Of a stretch of 64,000 nucleotides of DNA, positions 12,001 to 24,094 are shown piece after piece. This stretch comes from Liolophura sinensis (taxonomy: Eukaryota; Mollusca; Polyplacophora; Chitonida; Chitonidae). Made by a program: the position numbers and the translations under genes. The notes under the pieces are model-generated. The model saw only the letters and a list, made by a program, of their open reading frames with translations, searched no databases and was not told the origin of the DNA. The stretch's first letter is position 1. Every line of letters starts with the position of its first letter. The stretch covers positions 18,049,501 through 18,113,500 of the forward strand of contig NC_088303.1 in the NCBI RefSeq assembly GCF_032854445.1. Reading direction: 5' to 3'.

Positions 12001-15000
12001 CGGGCTGCTGATGTGGAATGCCCATGCCAGCGATGATAACGTACAGTTCATACTGAATTGTAATGTGTCTTCTATTCCTATTTCTCACTCAGTACTATTA
12101 TCTTGTATTTTCAGACCCAGGAGCTGATGCCTCCCTGTGTGGGATGTGCGCCACGAGTGCATCCGGCACCAATGCTGTGAGGTATGGAACTATGAGGGAG
12201 AATGTGCTGAACCTAGAGGTGGTCTTGTCAGATGGCCGAGTCATTAACACTGCAGGAGCTGGACGGAGAACAAAGTAAGGCTTCATGTACCTATACTGCT
12301 TTGTGTTCCTCTCAGCCATAGTAATTTATTATGTCCTAGTGGTGCACATCTGCTGGTCCATCTGTTACTGCAATATTTGGAGAACAAATTCGTGTGTCGC
12401 TACATATCTTGTGGTTCTACTCAGACGCATGCAATGAAACTTCACCCATGCAGTCATTTGCATCTCCCTTAGATCATAATTCATTGTTGCCAGCAGAACT
12501 GAATTGTTGACGTATTTTCTTAGGTTAGAGATCATATTTTACTTAATAGCGTTATGTACCAATACTACCGGGACAAACACGATGAAACTTCAGTTCTCTT
12601 ACAGGATGAGATTTTGGTCAGCACAAATGACTTTTGACCAGCTTTCATATGTAATAAGGTCATGATCAACTCTTCAGTTCTTGTGCACGCAGTGTTGTCA
12701 AAACTGTGTACAGGACAGTAATGTATCCCGTCCGACCATAATGCTGACTGCTGTCATATAAGTGAAATATTCTTGAGTATGTTGAAAAACACAAATGAAA
12801 CAAATGACTTATCCAAGGTTTATTTTGATTACATATAAGTGGAGAGCCAAGGGTTTTCAATTAGTGCATTAAACCCCAAGGACTCAGTCACTCAGTTAGC
12901 ACAATTTCATATTTTTTCCTTAGGCTATTTTTAAATGGTGCAATATGTACTTGGGAAAAGTTTGTTTGTTGAGAACAAGTAAAATTTTGTGGTTGAGAAC
13001 AAGTAAATATCCCTAAACCACAGAGACCTTACCCCAACATCTTCAAAGAAGATACAAGGGTTAGCAGTTTTGACACTTTCATGATTCATCCAAACTATAT
13101 CCTTTTTCTTTTCTTACAGGAAGACATCAGCAGGTTACAATCTTACCAATCTGTTTGTAGGATCTGAAGGAACTCTTGGTATTATTACAAAGGCTACTCT
13201 GCGATTGTATGGAATACCAGAAACAGTGCGTATATTTGAATCCAATCGGTAATTGCGTTAAACCTGGTTTGACTTAAAACATGAATGGAGACACTGCATG
13301 TTTTTTAATCCGCTGAGGTGGCGCTAATGTGAAGCAAGACCTTGAGCCACTGTTACATCAAGAATGGACTGTAGTGTAACGACTACACCATTACAGTGTA
13401 TCAGTTTCTGTTGTAACATACTGTCTTTAATGTAACGATATCATGACGAGTTGGGAATGGAGCATTAGACGTCAGTAAAATGAACTCAGAGGTCTGCAGC
13501 CGGGCGTTTGACAGGGCCTCATTGAAACATACAAATTTAAGACTGCAGGTGGCTTCAGTTAGATTGTCCACCTAGTAGTCGTGAGACCTGGAATCAAACC
13601 CGGTTCTGGTCATACCAAACACTTGAAGTCATACGTGTTGCTGCCTTGCTTGCCGCTCAACACTGAGAGGTTAGAGCAAAGACAGAACTGGTTGGCCCAG
13701 TTTCAGTATAATGTGACTGGGTGAGGTGTCATGTCTGGTGTCTTTGGCATGGACGGTATATGTATGCACACCTATGACTCGTCATCGTCACATTACTGAA
13801 AAATTGTTATGTACTACTTAAAAACCCAAGCATAAATATATAGTTACATTTTGAACTTTAGTGAACATAATAATTAAGTTTTAAGTGTGGACATACATGC
13901 ACCTGTTAGTTGGAAATCACTTTGGGGAACGTGTGTTTGTTTTTTGTTTTTTTGTTTTTTATATCAACAAAGGACTCTAGTTAAATATCGGTAAGTGTTG
14001 ATCTCAGAATTCCTTGATTTCCTTACTATTAAACTTCAGCGATACATGAAATATTCTTTCATTCTGATAATTGGTCTTTTGGGTCCATAACTAATACTCA
14101 CTTGGAAGTTGTTAATGGGTGCTTGTTGTATTTTATTTCAGACAATATCAGCAGTGTGCTCTTTCCCCTCTGTGCAGGCAGCTGTGGACACAACAGTCCA
14201 GGTATTACAGTGTGGAATACCCATGGCTAGAATAGGTAAACATTCACTGTTACATTATCTTTATCAGTACCTGACGTCTGCAGGAGTCATAGATCTCTGA
14301 GGCATAACTTATGTTCATTGTGCATTACAAAAACTAGTGCGGCTAGTGCCTGTTGAAAATATTCAGCTCTGCCTTTGTGCAATACAATGTGAATGTCTTT
14401 ACTTACGCTGTTAAGGAGAGTATGCACTTTTCTGCTTCGCAGAAGGATTTATTACACTGTTAAGGAGAGTATGCACATCAATGAGAAAGATTTATGACAT
14501 CATCTTTGTCTGATTTTCATACACAATAAAACTGTTTGCGAATCCTGGACATTGCTGTTACTTGCATTCACAGCAACACACCCAGTTGATAAACAGTTTT
14601 ATGATATACCTATGGCCTTTACCCAATTGATACAGAGGCATCCTTTATTTTTCCGTATATGCATCCTCTGAAAACAGGGACTACGTTCAATGGTTACATA
14701 GGGGAAACCCTGAACTAACATTGGAATTTGGTGTGACGCAACTACAACAACAACTTTAAATTACAAAGAAAAAGACCACATTTAATGGTCTTCGTTTTAG
14801 AACACAAAGAAACGACAAGCATGTCCCCTACAGCCTGGGGGAAATTATGTAACTCTTAAGAACAAAATTGCCCAAACTTTGATTGTCTCCCAACTGTACT
14901 TGTTCTACACATTAAGCATGGTTAACACCATGAGGTTGCAGTATTTGAAGCTAAGTGAAAATATGGATGACCTTCTTGGTGAATTTCTAAGCAACTTAAA

Positions 15001-18000
15001 TATAAGATCCCATATAGTCAGTGATCTGATCTCGTTTCACTCAGGGTTGATGATACTTGCCACATGAATCGGTTATTTGCCGTTTCCAACACCTGATATG
15101 ACAGGCCGACCTCAGACAACTCTAGCTGATACATCATCACAGATTACACACAGGTTAATGGCTATGTAGAGAAAATCAAAGGACAGGCATATATGCATAC
15201 AGGGATTCCTGGCTTTATAGTTAGAGTAGAATTTTTAATCTTCATACTATATATGTATGTCACTGATGCTACTGAAGTCCTGTAGTGCCACTGATGAGTT
15301 TAAAATAATACACGATTAATGTTACTCCGAAAAAAGACTTCATTGTGACTCAATATTTCGGCATTTTATTTAGCCATCATCAGGATGATGCATAAATAAA
15401 ATACAGTGAAGTCTTTCTTTGGAGTTACACCACTCGTGTATTATGATGCTTCTGTTTAACAGTGATTTCATCCAATATTCTACTTATCTTATTGCTTGTC
15501 TTTTTCAGAGTTTCTGGATGATGTGATGATGAATGCCTGTAACCTGTACAGTAATCTGAACTATAAAGTGGCCAATTCACTTTTCTTGGAGTTCCATGGC
15601 TCAGGGAAACATGTGGAGGAACAGGTGGCTGTTGTAGGTTAGTTGAGTCTCAGAGTTCAGCTGGTGTTCGTTATTCACCAGTACTGTTGTGGCATTGTCA
15701 TATCTATGCCTGTGTGTACCTCGTTAAGTTACTTTTACAACTTTAGATATATGATGTGTTAATGGAATTTGGGGTGGAGGAGTGAAGGTATTAAAACGCA
15801 GCATAGGATAGCCACTTAGCAGACTTGAGTTTTGCCATGTTATATCAAAGTAGCTTTTGATATGGGATGTATCTTTTGATTTTGTAGGAGGTCTATCAAC
15901 ATGTGACATATTCTGATGCTTTATTTTGGAATTGTGCTCTAAGTTAAATATATAAATATAAAATAACTTGTAGCCTCATGATCGGCACAGTTTCGGGAGT
16001 TTACAGAGTTATTCCCCTTTGCAATATTTTGCTGTTTGTACTCCAGGAATAACATTTTCTATCATTATGAACAATTTTAGAGTAGTCTTATATGGGAGCC
16101 ACAAATGTCAAAGGTGTTAAGGTGTTGTGTTCTTTTCAACCTATGTAGATGTCAGGAATAGGGATAGGTAATACTACTTTTAAAGGGATATACCACCGAA
16201 AGAAATTAAGAATTTTCGTCTTGGTTCAGCTAAATACAAAAATGAGTTGCATATGACTCCTAATTAAACCTCTTGGGCCTGTACTTTCTGAAAAATATCA
16301 ATAAAAAGGATTATAATGGTGAAATGTGTCACTGGTCTAAACTGTCTGCCTGGTGGGTTATTATGCAAATGAGGCAGCACAAAGATACCCACAGAGCAAC
16401 GTTTGATCGTGGATAGCATGTGTAACAGCATGATAACTTGAAAGCGAATTATAAGGCTAGTAAACCAAATACAATCTTCCTTTCTTTTAGTTATGTATTT
16501 TAAAGTATTCGTAATCCCCAATGATCTGTACGGCAGAACTGAAGATACGTGGTTGGCCACATAATTACAAGACAATCCTGTGTCTTACATTTCACTGTAA
16601 TCTGCACAGTGAAAGGAGATAACCCGGTCAAAAAAATTTGTCGTCAGCCACTAGAGTGGGTTGATGGTTGAAGGGAAACCCGGGATAAAAGTGAATATTG
16701 GATCGTTCACTCAGTCAGATACATGTCAGTAGTCATCTGGAAGTCTCAACTTTATGTAGATGACATCTAAAATAACAGTACAATTTTTTTCTCTGTCTGC
16801 GATGTGTCTCTTTAAGATCTACTTTTTATTTATATTGCTTACTGATGCTGAAACAGAACCGGGTTTCCATCTGCAACAACAATTCATACTGAAATGTACG
16901 TAATAGTCCCGTCCAAAAGGATGTGATACTTAGATCTTCTAGATACGTTGTTGTTTTGCTAAACCACTTGTAAAATGCAATCTGTGATGAAAACAGTAGA
17001 ATAAATGAAGATTTTCACTTCAAAGTGAAGCTTCACAGTCAGATTTCTTATGTGTCAAATGTCCTAGAAAAGAAACACTGTTTTACTTTAGTTAGATTAA
17101 TTTACATTAATTTCACACAAAAGAAATGGTGCATTAGTCTTTATGCATGATTAAGGGGAGATAACTTTCTGTGTCATTCTGCCATATATTCTATCACAGA
17201 GGAGCTAGCAAGTATGAATGAAGGTGAGAACTTTGTCTGGGCCAAAGAAGCAGAAGAGAGGAATAGGTTGTGGAAGGCCAGACATGACATTGTTTATGCT
17301 TCAATGGCTCTGAAAAAAGGAAGCAAGGTAGGGGTTTTCTTTTTTTTGGATAGCAATTAAGAACTGAGAATTGATTGTACATAAATAAATCTTTTCTTCA
17401 TTTTTACCTCTCCAATAAAATTAGTGGACAGGATATAGCATCTTTCTGGTCTATCTGTATGTTCAATTAACCTTTTCTTTTAAGGTCCAGTTTTACTTCT
17501 ATCAACTGGTCCAGTCATGGTGAAACTTTGTGTAAACAACGCAGAACATCCAAGGAGGGGAGCATTGTAAATTCTGCACATTTGAAGCTTATTAATAACC
17601 TTCCTCTCTTTGTTGGCTAAATCTTCTTGTTTACATTGTTAAGCTACTTTTATTTCAGTCAGGTTGCCTGGTTATTATCAGACTTCATGTACAATAAACA
17701 CATACCCTTTTGGGAGGTGAATGTACAAGGATGAGAATTGTCTGCTGATCAGCTGATTTCATGATTCAGGCAATCCGGATTTTCAGCAAAGTATATAATC
17801 TTTGACCAAGATGGCGAAATCTATTCAATTTTACTAATGGGGCTGAGCTAGTAGAAGAAATTTCTGTTGATTTTGTTCTGAAAGATTCTCTTCCTTGAAT
17901 GTAGCAAATTCAGCAGATGTGATGCTTATCAGTTGCCGTAAAGAAGAATTTCATTAAAACTTTGTTAAGGCATTTTGTGCTATTCTATGAAGGGACTTAG

Positions 18001-20966
18001 TCTGAGATTATAAAAGAGAAGGGTCTAGCATTCATTGAAGACCAGATGTCTTGTGTTATTATGGTATTCATATCTGCATGCACATCACATGTGTAAAACT
18101 TTGTCAATCACTTGTGAAAAATTGGTGGATTACTCAAAGCACTCATCACTCAGGTTTCCTCTACCCATAAAGCTGACCGCCATCATAAAAGTAAAAAGTT
18201 CAGAAAACGACAGTCGCCGAGTGGGTAGCATGGAGCCTCTTGCCAAAGCGTTTGCTTTGAGTTCATGTCCAGCTCATGCTGTCTGATGGTTGTGGGCTCC
18301 CCAAGGCTCTGCCTAGTTTTTCCCAATTGATGAGAATGCTGGCTGCCGTTTGGTCATATATATGTTCTTGAGTGCAGTGTTAAGAAAATTAGATAAATCA
18401 ATCAAATATATCAACAACCTAACAAAAAAAAAAAAACATCATCACAGCTGTTTTAGGCATTTGTCTTAACTAAGCGGCTACTTTGTGGAATTTTTGTGTT
18501 GATAGTGCTTTTTTGATTTGAAATTGTCTTGAAAATCAGTTGTTTTTTGTTCCAGCCTTACTCAACTGATGTGTGTGTACCTATATCGCACTTGCCTGAA
18601 GTTATTGTAAAAACCAAAGAGGATATTGCGGAGTCAGGTGTTGTAGGTAAGAATACAGCAGCAGCGAAGAATAATAAGGAATATCCTGGTATGGAAATTA
18701 CACTTTTATGACCTGTGATGATTGGTCTGTCTCTGGGTGGCTGTAGTTCCCACCAACACATCATGCAATGGACTCCAGACTCATTACAGCATCCTATGGC
18801 TTACATCGATTTTAAATATATTCCTGTGACTACCCAAAATATCTTTACTTCATGTTTGTATACCAAGTATGTTGTTATTTTTGTTAAGATGATCTTATTC
18901 AAGGCTTGCCACAATGTAGCGGCATTACTGCCGTTATGGTGTTTAAACACCGATCATTCATTCTTATTGAGGTTTTAAATTGCCATTTAGAACAGGGATC
19001 TGCAGAAACGGAAATAGGATTTCAAATACTACATTGTATTTGTGATTGTGTTGTTTGCTCTGGTTGTGCAATTGAGTTTGGTTTTCCATCATTCCATTAT
19101 TTATAGTTCCAGCCCAGTAAAATGTGTTAAATTGTATGTCCAATAAGTATTGCCTGTCTAGCTGATTATTTTAGTGAGGCTGTTTGAATTCACAGAGAAT
19201 AAAAGTATACTTGTTTTCAAGGATTCCTTTCTTTTCATACTTGTGGTGATCTTGCAGATGATATTTAAATAACTTTGTGCGTATGTATACATACTGTTTA
19301 TACTATTACATGAAGACCATACCTGTTTACATTAGTTGAAATATTCTGCAATTTCTTACAGGTGTTTTTATGTGTGTTGATCTCTCATAAAATGATAATA
19401 TTGTTTACTTTTACCCAGGGCCTATCGTAGGACATGTTGGCGATGGGAATTTCCATGTATTTTTCCCAGTAAACCCAGACAGGCCTGATGAACTCAAAGC
19501 TGTCAAGGAATTATCAGATAGGATGGCAAAGTAGGTCTAATACACATTTGTTTTACTGGGAAAGAAATGGGTAAATTTTCCCATTTGCAAGGAGTTCCGA
19601 TTGTGCTGCAAAGATTCAGCGTATTCTGTTTGAGCAAGTTTTAAGAAAAAAAATAAATAGTCATGAATGTCCCCGTCATGAATTGTCATGAAAGATGGGC
19701 ATGAATTTTGACATTTTTGGAGAAAGTCATGATTGGTTTTCTCTGGGCATGTGTACATGTATACGTACTAATGTTTGTGTTGTGACATATTCATTGTAAG
19801 AACAGTCATTGTTAGGTTGCTATTAGTTTATCATTCCAGTTCCAGGATGAAACATCCGAGATACATTGAGTAAGTGTGTAATAATGGCCTTCAGATTTTG
19901 TTATTTTGTGTAGTAGAGGCCATGAATTGTCAGATTTAGTGATAAAAAAGTCATTATATGTTGAGTTGGGGGTGGTGGGGCCAGGGGTAGGCGTGTACTG
20001 ATATCACCCTGTCTGTCTTTCTGTCTGTCTGTCTGTAGACCTTATTTTGTCCATACATCTCCTGCCCAACTATTGGGCCTATTTTGAAGGAACCTACCAT
20101 ACATCTTGCCTATCATCTGAAATTGTACTTAATTAAGGGTAATGGCAGTCAGCTAATTATTTCCAAAATAGGGCTTCCATGACTGAGGGGGTTAGCTCAT
20201 CAGCAAGGCACACTGACCCAGGAGCCTCCCCCCAATGCGGTCACAATGATTTCAAGTCCAGCTCATGCTGGCCTCCTCTCCTGCGGTACGTGGGAAGGTT
20301 TGCCTGCAACATGAAGGTGGTCGTGGGTTTCAAGCCGGATTTTCTCCCACCATAATGCTGGCCGCCATCGTATAAGTGAAATATTCTTGACTACGGCATA
20401 AAACACCAAACAAATAAATAAATATTTCCAAAATTACCCCCATTTGGGACTGTGTAATAGTTCTTTTCAAATTTTGTCCTTGCAACTGTTCCTAAAGTAC
20501 ATGAAACTGTATTTCGATGAACTAGCCATACGTCGTCCCTATGACATCTAAACTTGTACATGCTTAAGTTTAAGTACAACTGGATAATTATTTTAATAAT
20601 TACTCCAGTTCAGGCACTTGGTGCAATGATGGATTTCCACGTGCACAGATGGAAGAGGGGTATTTCAGACTTCTGGATCCTAGTTGATTTTTGTTTGGAA
20701 ACACCTTTGGCAATCATTGCTATTATGATTAACAACTAAGTATCTGATGTGGATATAGGATACTGCTTTTCAGACAGTGTGATGTTTGACATTTCAGGCG
20801 AGCCTTAGCTCTGAATGGCACCTGTACAGGGGAGCATGGGATTGGCATGGGTAAAAGACACCTCTTGACAGAGGAGATCGGGGAGACGGGGGTGGAGGTG
20901 ATGAAGCAGCTCAAAGCCGCCCTCGACCCAAAGAACCTCATGAACCCAAGTAAAGTGTTTCCTTAA
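6077..20966 (+). CDS. LDHD: D-lactate dehydrogenase (cytochrome), mitochondrial; complete, 12 exons
   Basis: FAD enzyme that oxidises D-lactate and related D-2-hydroxyacids to 2-oxoacids in mitochondria, passing electrons to cytochrome c. Exons: 6077-6163, 8715-8842, 10551-10692, 10913-11054, 12115-12274, 13120-13225, 14142-14235, 15509-15637, 17200-17327, 18556-18646, 19419-19530, 20798-20966. All have GT/AG borders and matching phases, and sum to 1488 nt (495 aa plus TAA), the normal family length. Residues 1-29 (starting [15 protein letters not shown]) are basic and lack acids until the end, a good mitochondrial presequence. The FAD-binding loop [12 protein letters not shown] is at 102-114, [16 protein letters not shown] follows in exon 5, and [11 protein letters not shown] in exon 6. 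The C-terminal metal/substrate motifs are GHVGDGNFH (407-415) and [11 protein letters not shown] (from 450). No frameshift or stop is seen, and identification is confident. Exon 1 rests on phase, targeting character and donor; the rest on family match. Confidence 0.95.
6672..6812 (+). pseudogene. Decayed snoRNA copy with flank, in LDHD intron 1
   Basis: Plus-strand relative of RPL14 snoRNA copy 1 together with about 65 bp of its 5' flank, starting in a SINE-tail motif GTTAAACCCCAAG. The C box has become ATGATTA, the D' CTGA is lost, the D CTGA is lost and the terminal stem is broken. Similarity stops at the 3' end of the snoRNA. It is probably non-functional. It could be a retroposed copy or an inverted duplication across the shared promoter. 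Confidence 0.65.
9494..9860. repeat. Diverged tandem duplication, about 180-bp unit, LDHD intron 2
   Basis: Two adjacent units (about 9494-9671 and 9672-9860) share the order ATTGAT..TGCACAA, GTAATTTA, TTTACATGT, CAATACATG(C/A)AGTACTT and AGATACCA. They are old and diverged. Confidence 0.5.
11484..11578 (+). mobile_element. SINE family N, 3' part
   Basis: Carries the family's conserved 3' domain (CATAATGCTGGCCGC, then AAGTGAAATATTCTTG) and an AAATAAATAAA-type tail. The tRNA-like head is missing. It lies in LDHD intron 4. Confidence 0.8.
11608..11766 (+). mobile_element. SINE family N, 5' part
   Basis: Carries the tRNA-like head (GCCTCTCACCAATGCGG, a B-box-like AAGTTCAAGTTC) and the start of the body (GGTCTGTCAGCAACC). 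The 3' domain is missing. It lies only 30 bp after a complementary 3' fragment, suggesting one element broken and rearranged, or two insertions. Confidence 0.7.
12727..12812 (+). mobile_element. SINE family N, 3' fragment
   Basis: A diverged ACCATAATGCTGACTGCTG segment followed by AAGTGAAATATTCTTGAG, in LDHD intron 5. A piece of the other SINE tail (ATTAAACCCCAAGGACTCA) follows at about 12862-12900. Confidence 0.65.
13545..13832 (+). mobile_element. tRNA-derived SINE, family C, LDHD intron 6
   Basis: The head carries a B-box-like GGAATCAAACCCGG. The body runs through CAGTATAATGTGACTGGG and GTGTCATGTCTGGTGTC, and the tail (ACTGAAAAATTGT, then a damaged copy of the ACGTTAAACCCCAAGC end) is shared with family B. 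The same body sequence has been amplified as a minisatellite near 61.2 kb. Confidence 0.7.
15306..15443. mobile_element. Fold-back element (MITE-like), LDHD intron 7
   Basis: The two ends are inverted copies of each other over about 41 bp with about 8 mismatches (TAATACACGA at one end, TCGTGTATTA at the other). The centre contains a second inverted pair, CATCATC/GATGATG. There is no coding capacity, so this looks like a non-autonomous fold-back transposon. Confidence 0.65.
16184..16811. mobile_element. Possible TTAA-flanked non-autonomous DNA transposon, LDHD intron 8
   Basis: The segment lies between two TTAA sites (16180-16183 and 16812-16815). The ends read inward as AAAGGGATATACC and AAAGAGACACATC, differing only by transitions. 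That pattern fits a piggyBac-type MITE. No transposase is present, and the weak end similarity leaves real doubt. Confidence 0.35.
18212..18413 (+). mobile_element. SINE family N, old diverged copy, LDHD intron 9
   Basis: Recognisable head (GAGTTCATGTCCAGCTCATG), middle (GGTTGTGGGCTCCCCAAGG) and 3' domain (GAATGCTGGCTGCCG, TTCTTGAGTGCAG) with many changes. A smaller fragment of the same domain lies just upstream at about 18150-18200. Confidence 0.6.
20011..20037. repeat. (CTGT)n microsatellite
   Basis: Short run of CTGT units, slightly interrupted, in LDHD intron 11. Confidence 0.85.
20181..20425 (+). mobile_element. SINE family N, near full length, LDHD intron 11
   Basis: Head with an A-box-like GGTTAGCTCATCAGC and a B-box-like ATTTCAAGTCC. 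The body carries GTGGTCGTGGGTTTC, the 3' domain CACCATAATGCTGGCCGCC then AAGTGAAATATTCTTGA, and an AAATAAATAAAT tail. This is a good reference copy for the family in this window. Confidence 0.88.
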
Positions 20967-23900
20967 GATCTCCCTCAGGCCGAGTTTCTAAAGGAGATCT
21001 CCAGCCTAGCTTATCACAGCATGGAAGATGCATGAAGTTAGCTTGAGGGAACCTGTGTCATGCTGTGTTTAATGAGGAAGCACATGGAAATGAAAGCATG
21101 CCTCACTTCCTCATTGTCTTAAGCTAAGCTATTTGCCCATGTAAATATTGATGTTAGAAGCGTTTTAGCAGTACATTCCACACCTTATCAGAGGTTCTTA
21201 CTTTGACCACTATCTTTGACATATCAGAAATGTCCTTTCTAGGTGTCTAGACCATTTTTGGTCATTCTTTAAATGTCTGTGTAGACACTGAAATGTTCTT
21301 TCTAGGTGTCTAGACCATTTTTGTTCATTCTTTAAATGTCTGTATGGACACTGAAATGTTCTTTCTAGGTGTCTTAGACCATTTTTGGTCATTCTTTAAA
21401 TGTCTATATAGACACTTATCTTGCCCTGTATGCACTGTGTCCTTTAATTTTCTTGACTGTTGATAGCTATGTACATTCAACAGTATTTTACTCTTCCATA
21501 AATGCACAACTGACCAGCCTCAGTAGAAGTTTGTCCAGTACTTGTCAAGGCTTGGTGGTTTCTCAGCAGGTTTAAATTCAGTTCAGAATCATCAAATCAA
21601 TATTACAACATTAAACACCAGTAATATCTTAAAGAAATACTTGTACATGTACAATGTATGTGCTATCCAAATTCTGTCTTTTTTCATTTTCAAACTTTTG
21701 TCTTAGTTTACTTGTTTTATAAAATATCCCAGTGATGAATTGGCTAAAGTTTGACTGAATATTGTCTTCTACATCTTGTCCTGTTTCTGTCCCTTGAAGG
21801 TGTGGAATAGATATGTACATATGTATTTGTATGGCTTTGTTTACTTGTATTTATTATGATTTGTTACACTGTTAAAGAAGTGCAGTGATAGTTCATCCAG
21901 TGTGTTCATGGTTTATGTGTGCAAATGGTACATAAATAGATTTACTTAATGATGGAAGTTTCATAACTTTTTATATAACTTTTAAAAGTTTTATACAGGA
22001 AGAAGGTATGATGTGTGGTATTGATTAACATGTTTGTTTTTGTGTTGAGAAATTTATACAGAATCAAATATATATGTGTGTCATAACAATTTTTTTTGAA
22101 ATATGATAAATTTTAATACTCAGACCTCTCAATAATGTATGTGTAAATTAATGCAATTCAGCACTTATATCATCCAGTCTCCTTTGCTTAATCAATAAGA
22201 CTTGCTTAAGATGTGTTTCGGTTGAAAGAAAACCTGAAGGGCATTGGGTCTGTTTTCTTCAGTGTTTATTAAGTTGAATTAGCTGATATGTGACAATAGC
22301 AATCTGATGTAGACCTCTTAACAACGGAGTAAAGTTAATGTTAGCCAAACCGTCATATTCATTCTGCCTGTATGACCTTCCAGATGATGTTAATTAGTCT
22401 GCCTTTCATTTCTTGAGGCTGTTTGCTCACATAATGCCAGTAGGATTTCACTCTTTTGTTAAGTAAGAAAAGCTGCAAAATCTGCTTGGCTACAATTGAC
22501 AATGAATAATCCAGGGAACAAAGTAGACAATCAGTGTGTCAGGTTCAGAGTTTGAAAATTACTGTTGTTATGCTCATTATACTTCCCTGTGATAAAGCCT
22601 ATGTTTTTTTTTTATATGCAGGATTAATCATTATATTATGCTCAGATAAATTTGGAAAAAAGTATAAAAGGTTTTTTTCACGAAGCTAGAACAGTAGTAT
22701 GTGATGAGAAATAATTTTTACCCACTTGCTGCTTTAACCCTTCATAAATTACTCAAGGGTCAAAAGGTTGGGTCTAATTGTGTCAGTATTTACAGCAGTT
22801 AAACTGGAAAGTTCAGTGTAGGGTTTCCGCTTTGATTCAAATGATGTTTTGATATGTGTTGATGTTTGGGAAACTTAATTCCTTTAACTAAAAATTGTTT
22901 ATCAGTTGCTTCTTTCATTTTTATTAGCCATGATTGTGCTGCCGGTGTTTTTTTTTGTTTTTTTTTTTGTGCATTAAATGTCACCTGGTATCCTGCTCAT
23001 CCTGAACACCTTCATGAAGAAGTATTTCACATGGTTAAAAGAGGTTAAAAAAGATGTAGTGGTTACTGAGAACTGGTGATCAATTCTTGAGCGCTACCTT
23101 AAGCATGAATCAAAAATATATTTAAATAAATAACTGGTTATGAGTTGACAAGAATAAGTAATGCTGTTGTATGTTTCTCCATGTCTTCTGTATCTATGCA
23201 ATTGATGGTCATAACATAAAACCTCAAACATACATACATTCAGTGTTCATAATATGTATGGGGATGCAGATGTCACACAGCGCATAGTTCAAGCCGGACA
23301 TAATGGCAAATCTTCCAGCTGTACACATTATTAAGAAAGTCATTTACATGGCAGTTTTGTCCTGTACAAAATGGCTGGCCCCTGTCAAACTCATGATTGG
23401 CAAAGGACACTTATCCTGGTTATGTCCAGGCTGGCAGTGTGTTTATAATATAGTGGATTGTTTGGAATGGAAGTGCTCAGGGTTGACTTTCATATATATA
23501 TATATCAATTATTCACTGTATATGCAATAAGTATTCTTTATAAACTGTATCATTCATGTTTTGTGCATGTATTTAGATTTGAAGCTGAGGCCCAAAGAAA
23601 GGTTAAAGGATTGTTTTCATGCTGGTTAGTCTTTCTTACAAGGTGTTAAAATAGAACTAAAACTGTAAACTTTGTATGATGTGAGCATTGATGCTACACA
23701 ATGGAAAGACCCCTTTGAAAAAGCTTAGGACAGATTAAATCCTGCACTTTGTACTCTAGAGACTGGTGTATTAAGTGCAGTTTGACATCCATGTACTGAA
23801 TATACCAGATGTGATGTAAGGTGCTAGTGAACCTGCTGTGAACTGTGAATCAGTTCCTCTCCAGACCGCATGCTTGCTGTACACTGTGGTGAAAGCATTT

Positions 23901-24094
23901 TTATTGTTGTAATATTTAAGGTTATGTCTCTTTTTCAATTTTTGTTTACTACTTAATAGCCCTTTTTGCCATTGAGGTATTATTGGTGTACATATAGCAA
24001 AAAACCGAATGTTAAAGTATACCTAGTATTGTGGCAGTTGTGAGAGGTGTTTTTGATATCGTTTTTTGTAGCTTTTCCAGTGGCCTAAAATAAA
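20967..24094 (+). other. Likely LDHD 3' UTR and downstream sequence
   Basis: No coding sequence follows the LDHD stop. AATAAA hexamers occur at 23125-23130 and 24089-24094, so the 3' UTR could be over 2 kb, but which site is used cannot be told from sequence. It holds the 63-bp tandem repeat at 21224-21417 and T-rich stretches near 22.6 and 22.95 kb. Confidence 0.35.
21224..21417 (+). repeat. 63-bp tandem repeat, 3 copies, LDHD 3' UTR
   Basis: Three copies start at 21231, 21294 and 21357 (period 63, the last 64). Each unit contains two small inverted repeats, GACCATTTTTGGTC (GACCATTTTTGTTC in copy 2) and a TGTCT...AGACA-type pair, so an RNA of this region would form a row of hairpins. Confidence 0.85.

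Noticed and set aside
11998-12044. Possible duplicate of LDHD exon 5 start (acceptor-like TTTTCAG, then GGGCTGCTGATG, donor-like GTACAG)
   Set aside because: Resemblance to the true exon start is short, and the frame continuing from exon 4 reaches TGA within 13 codons.
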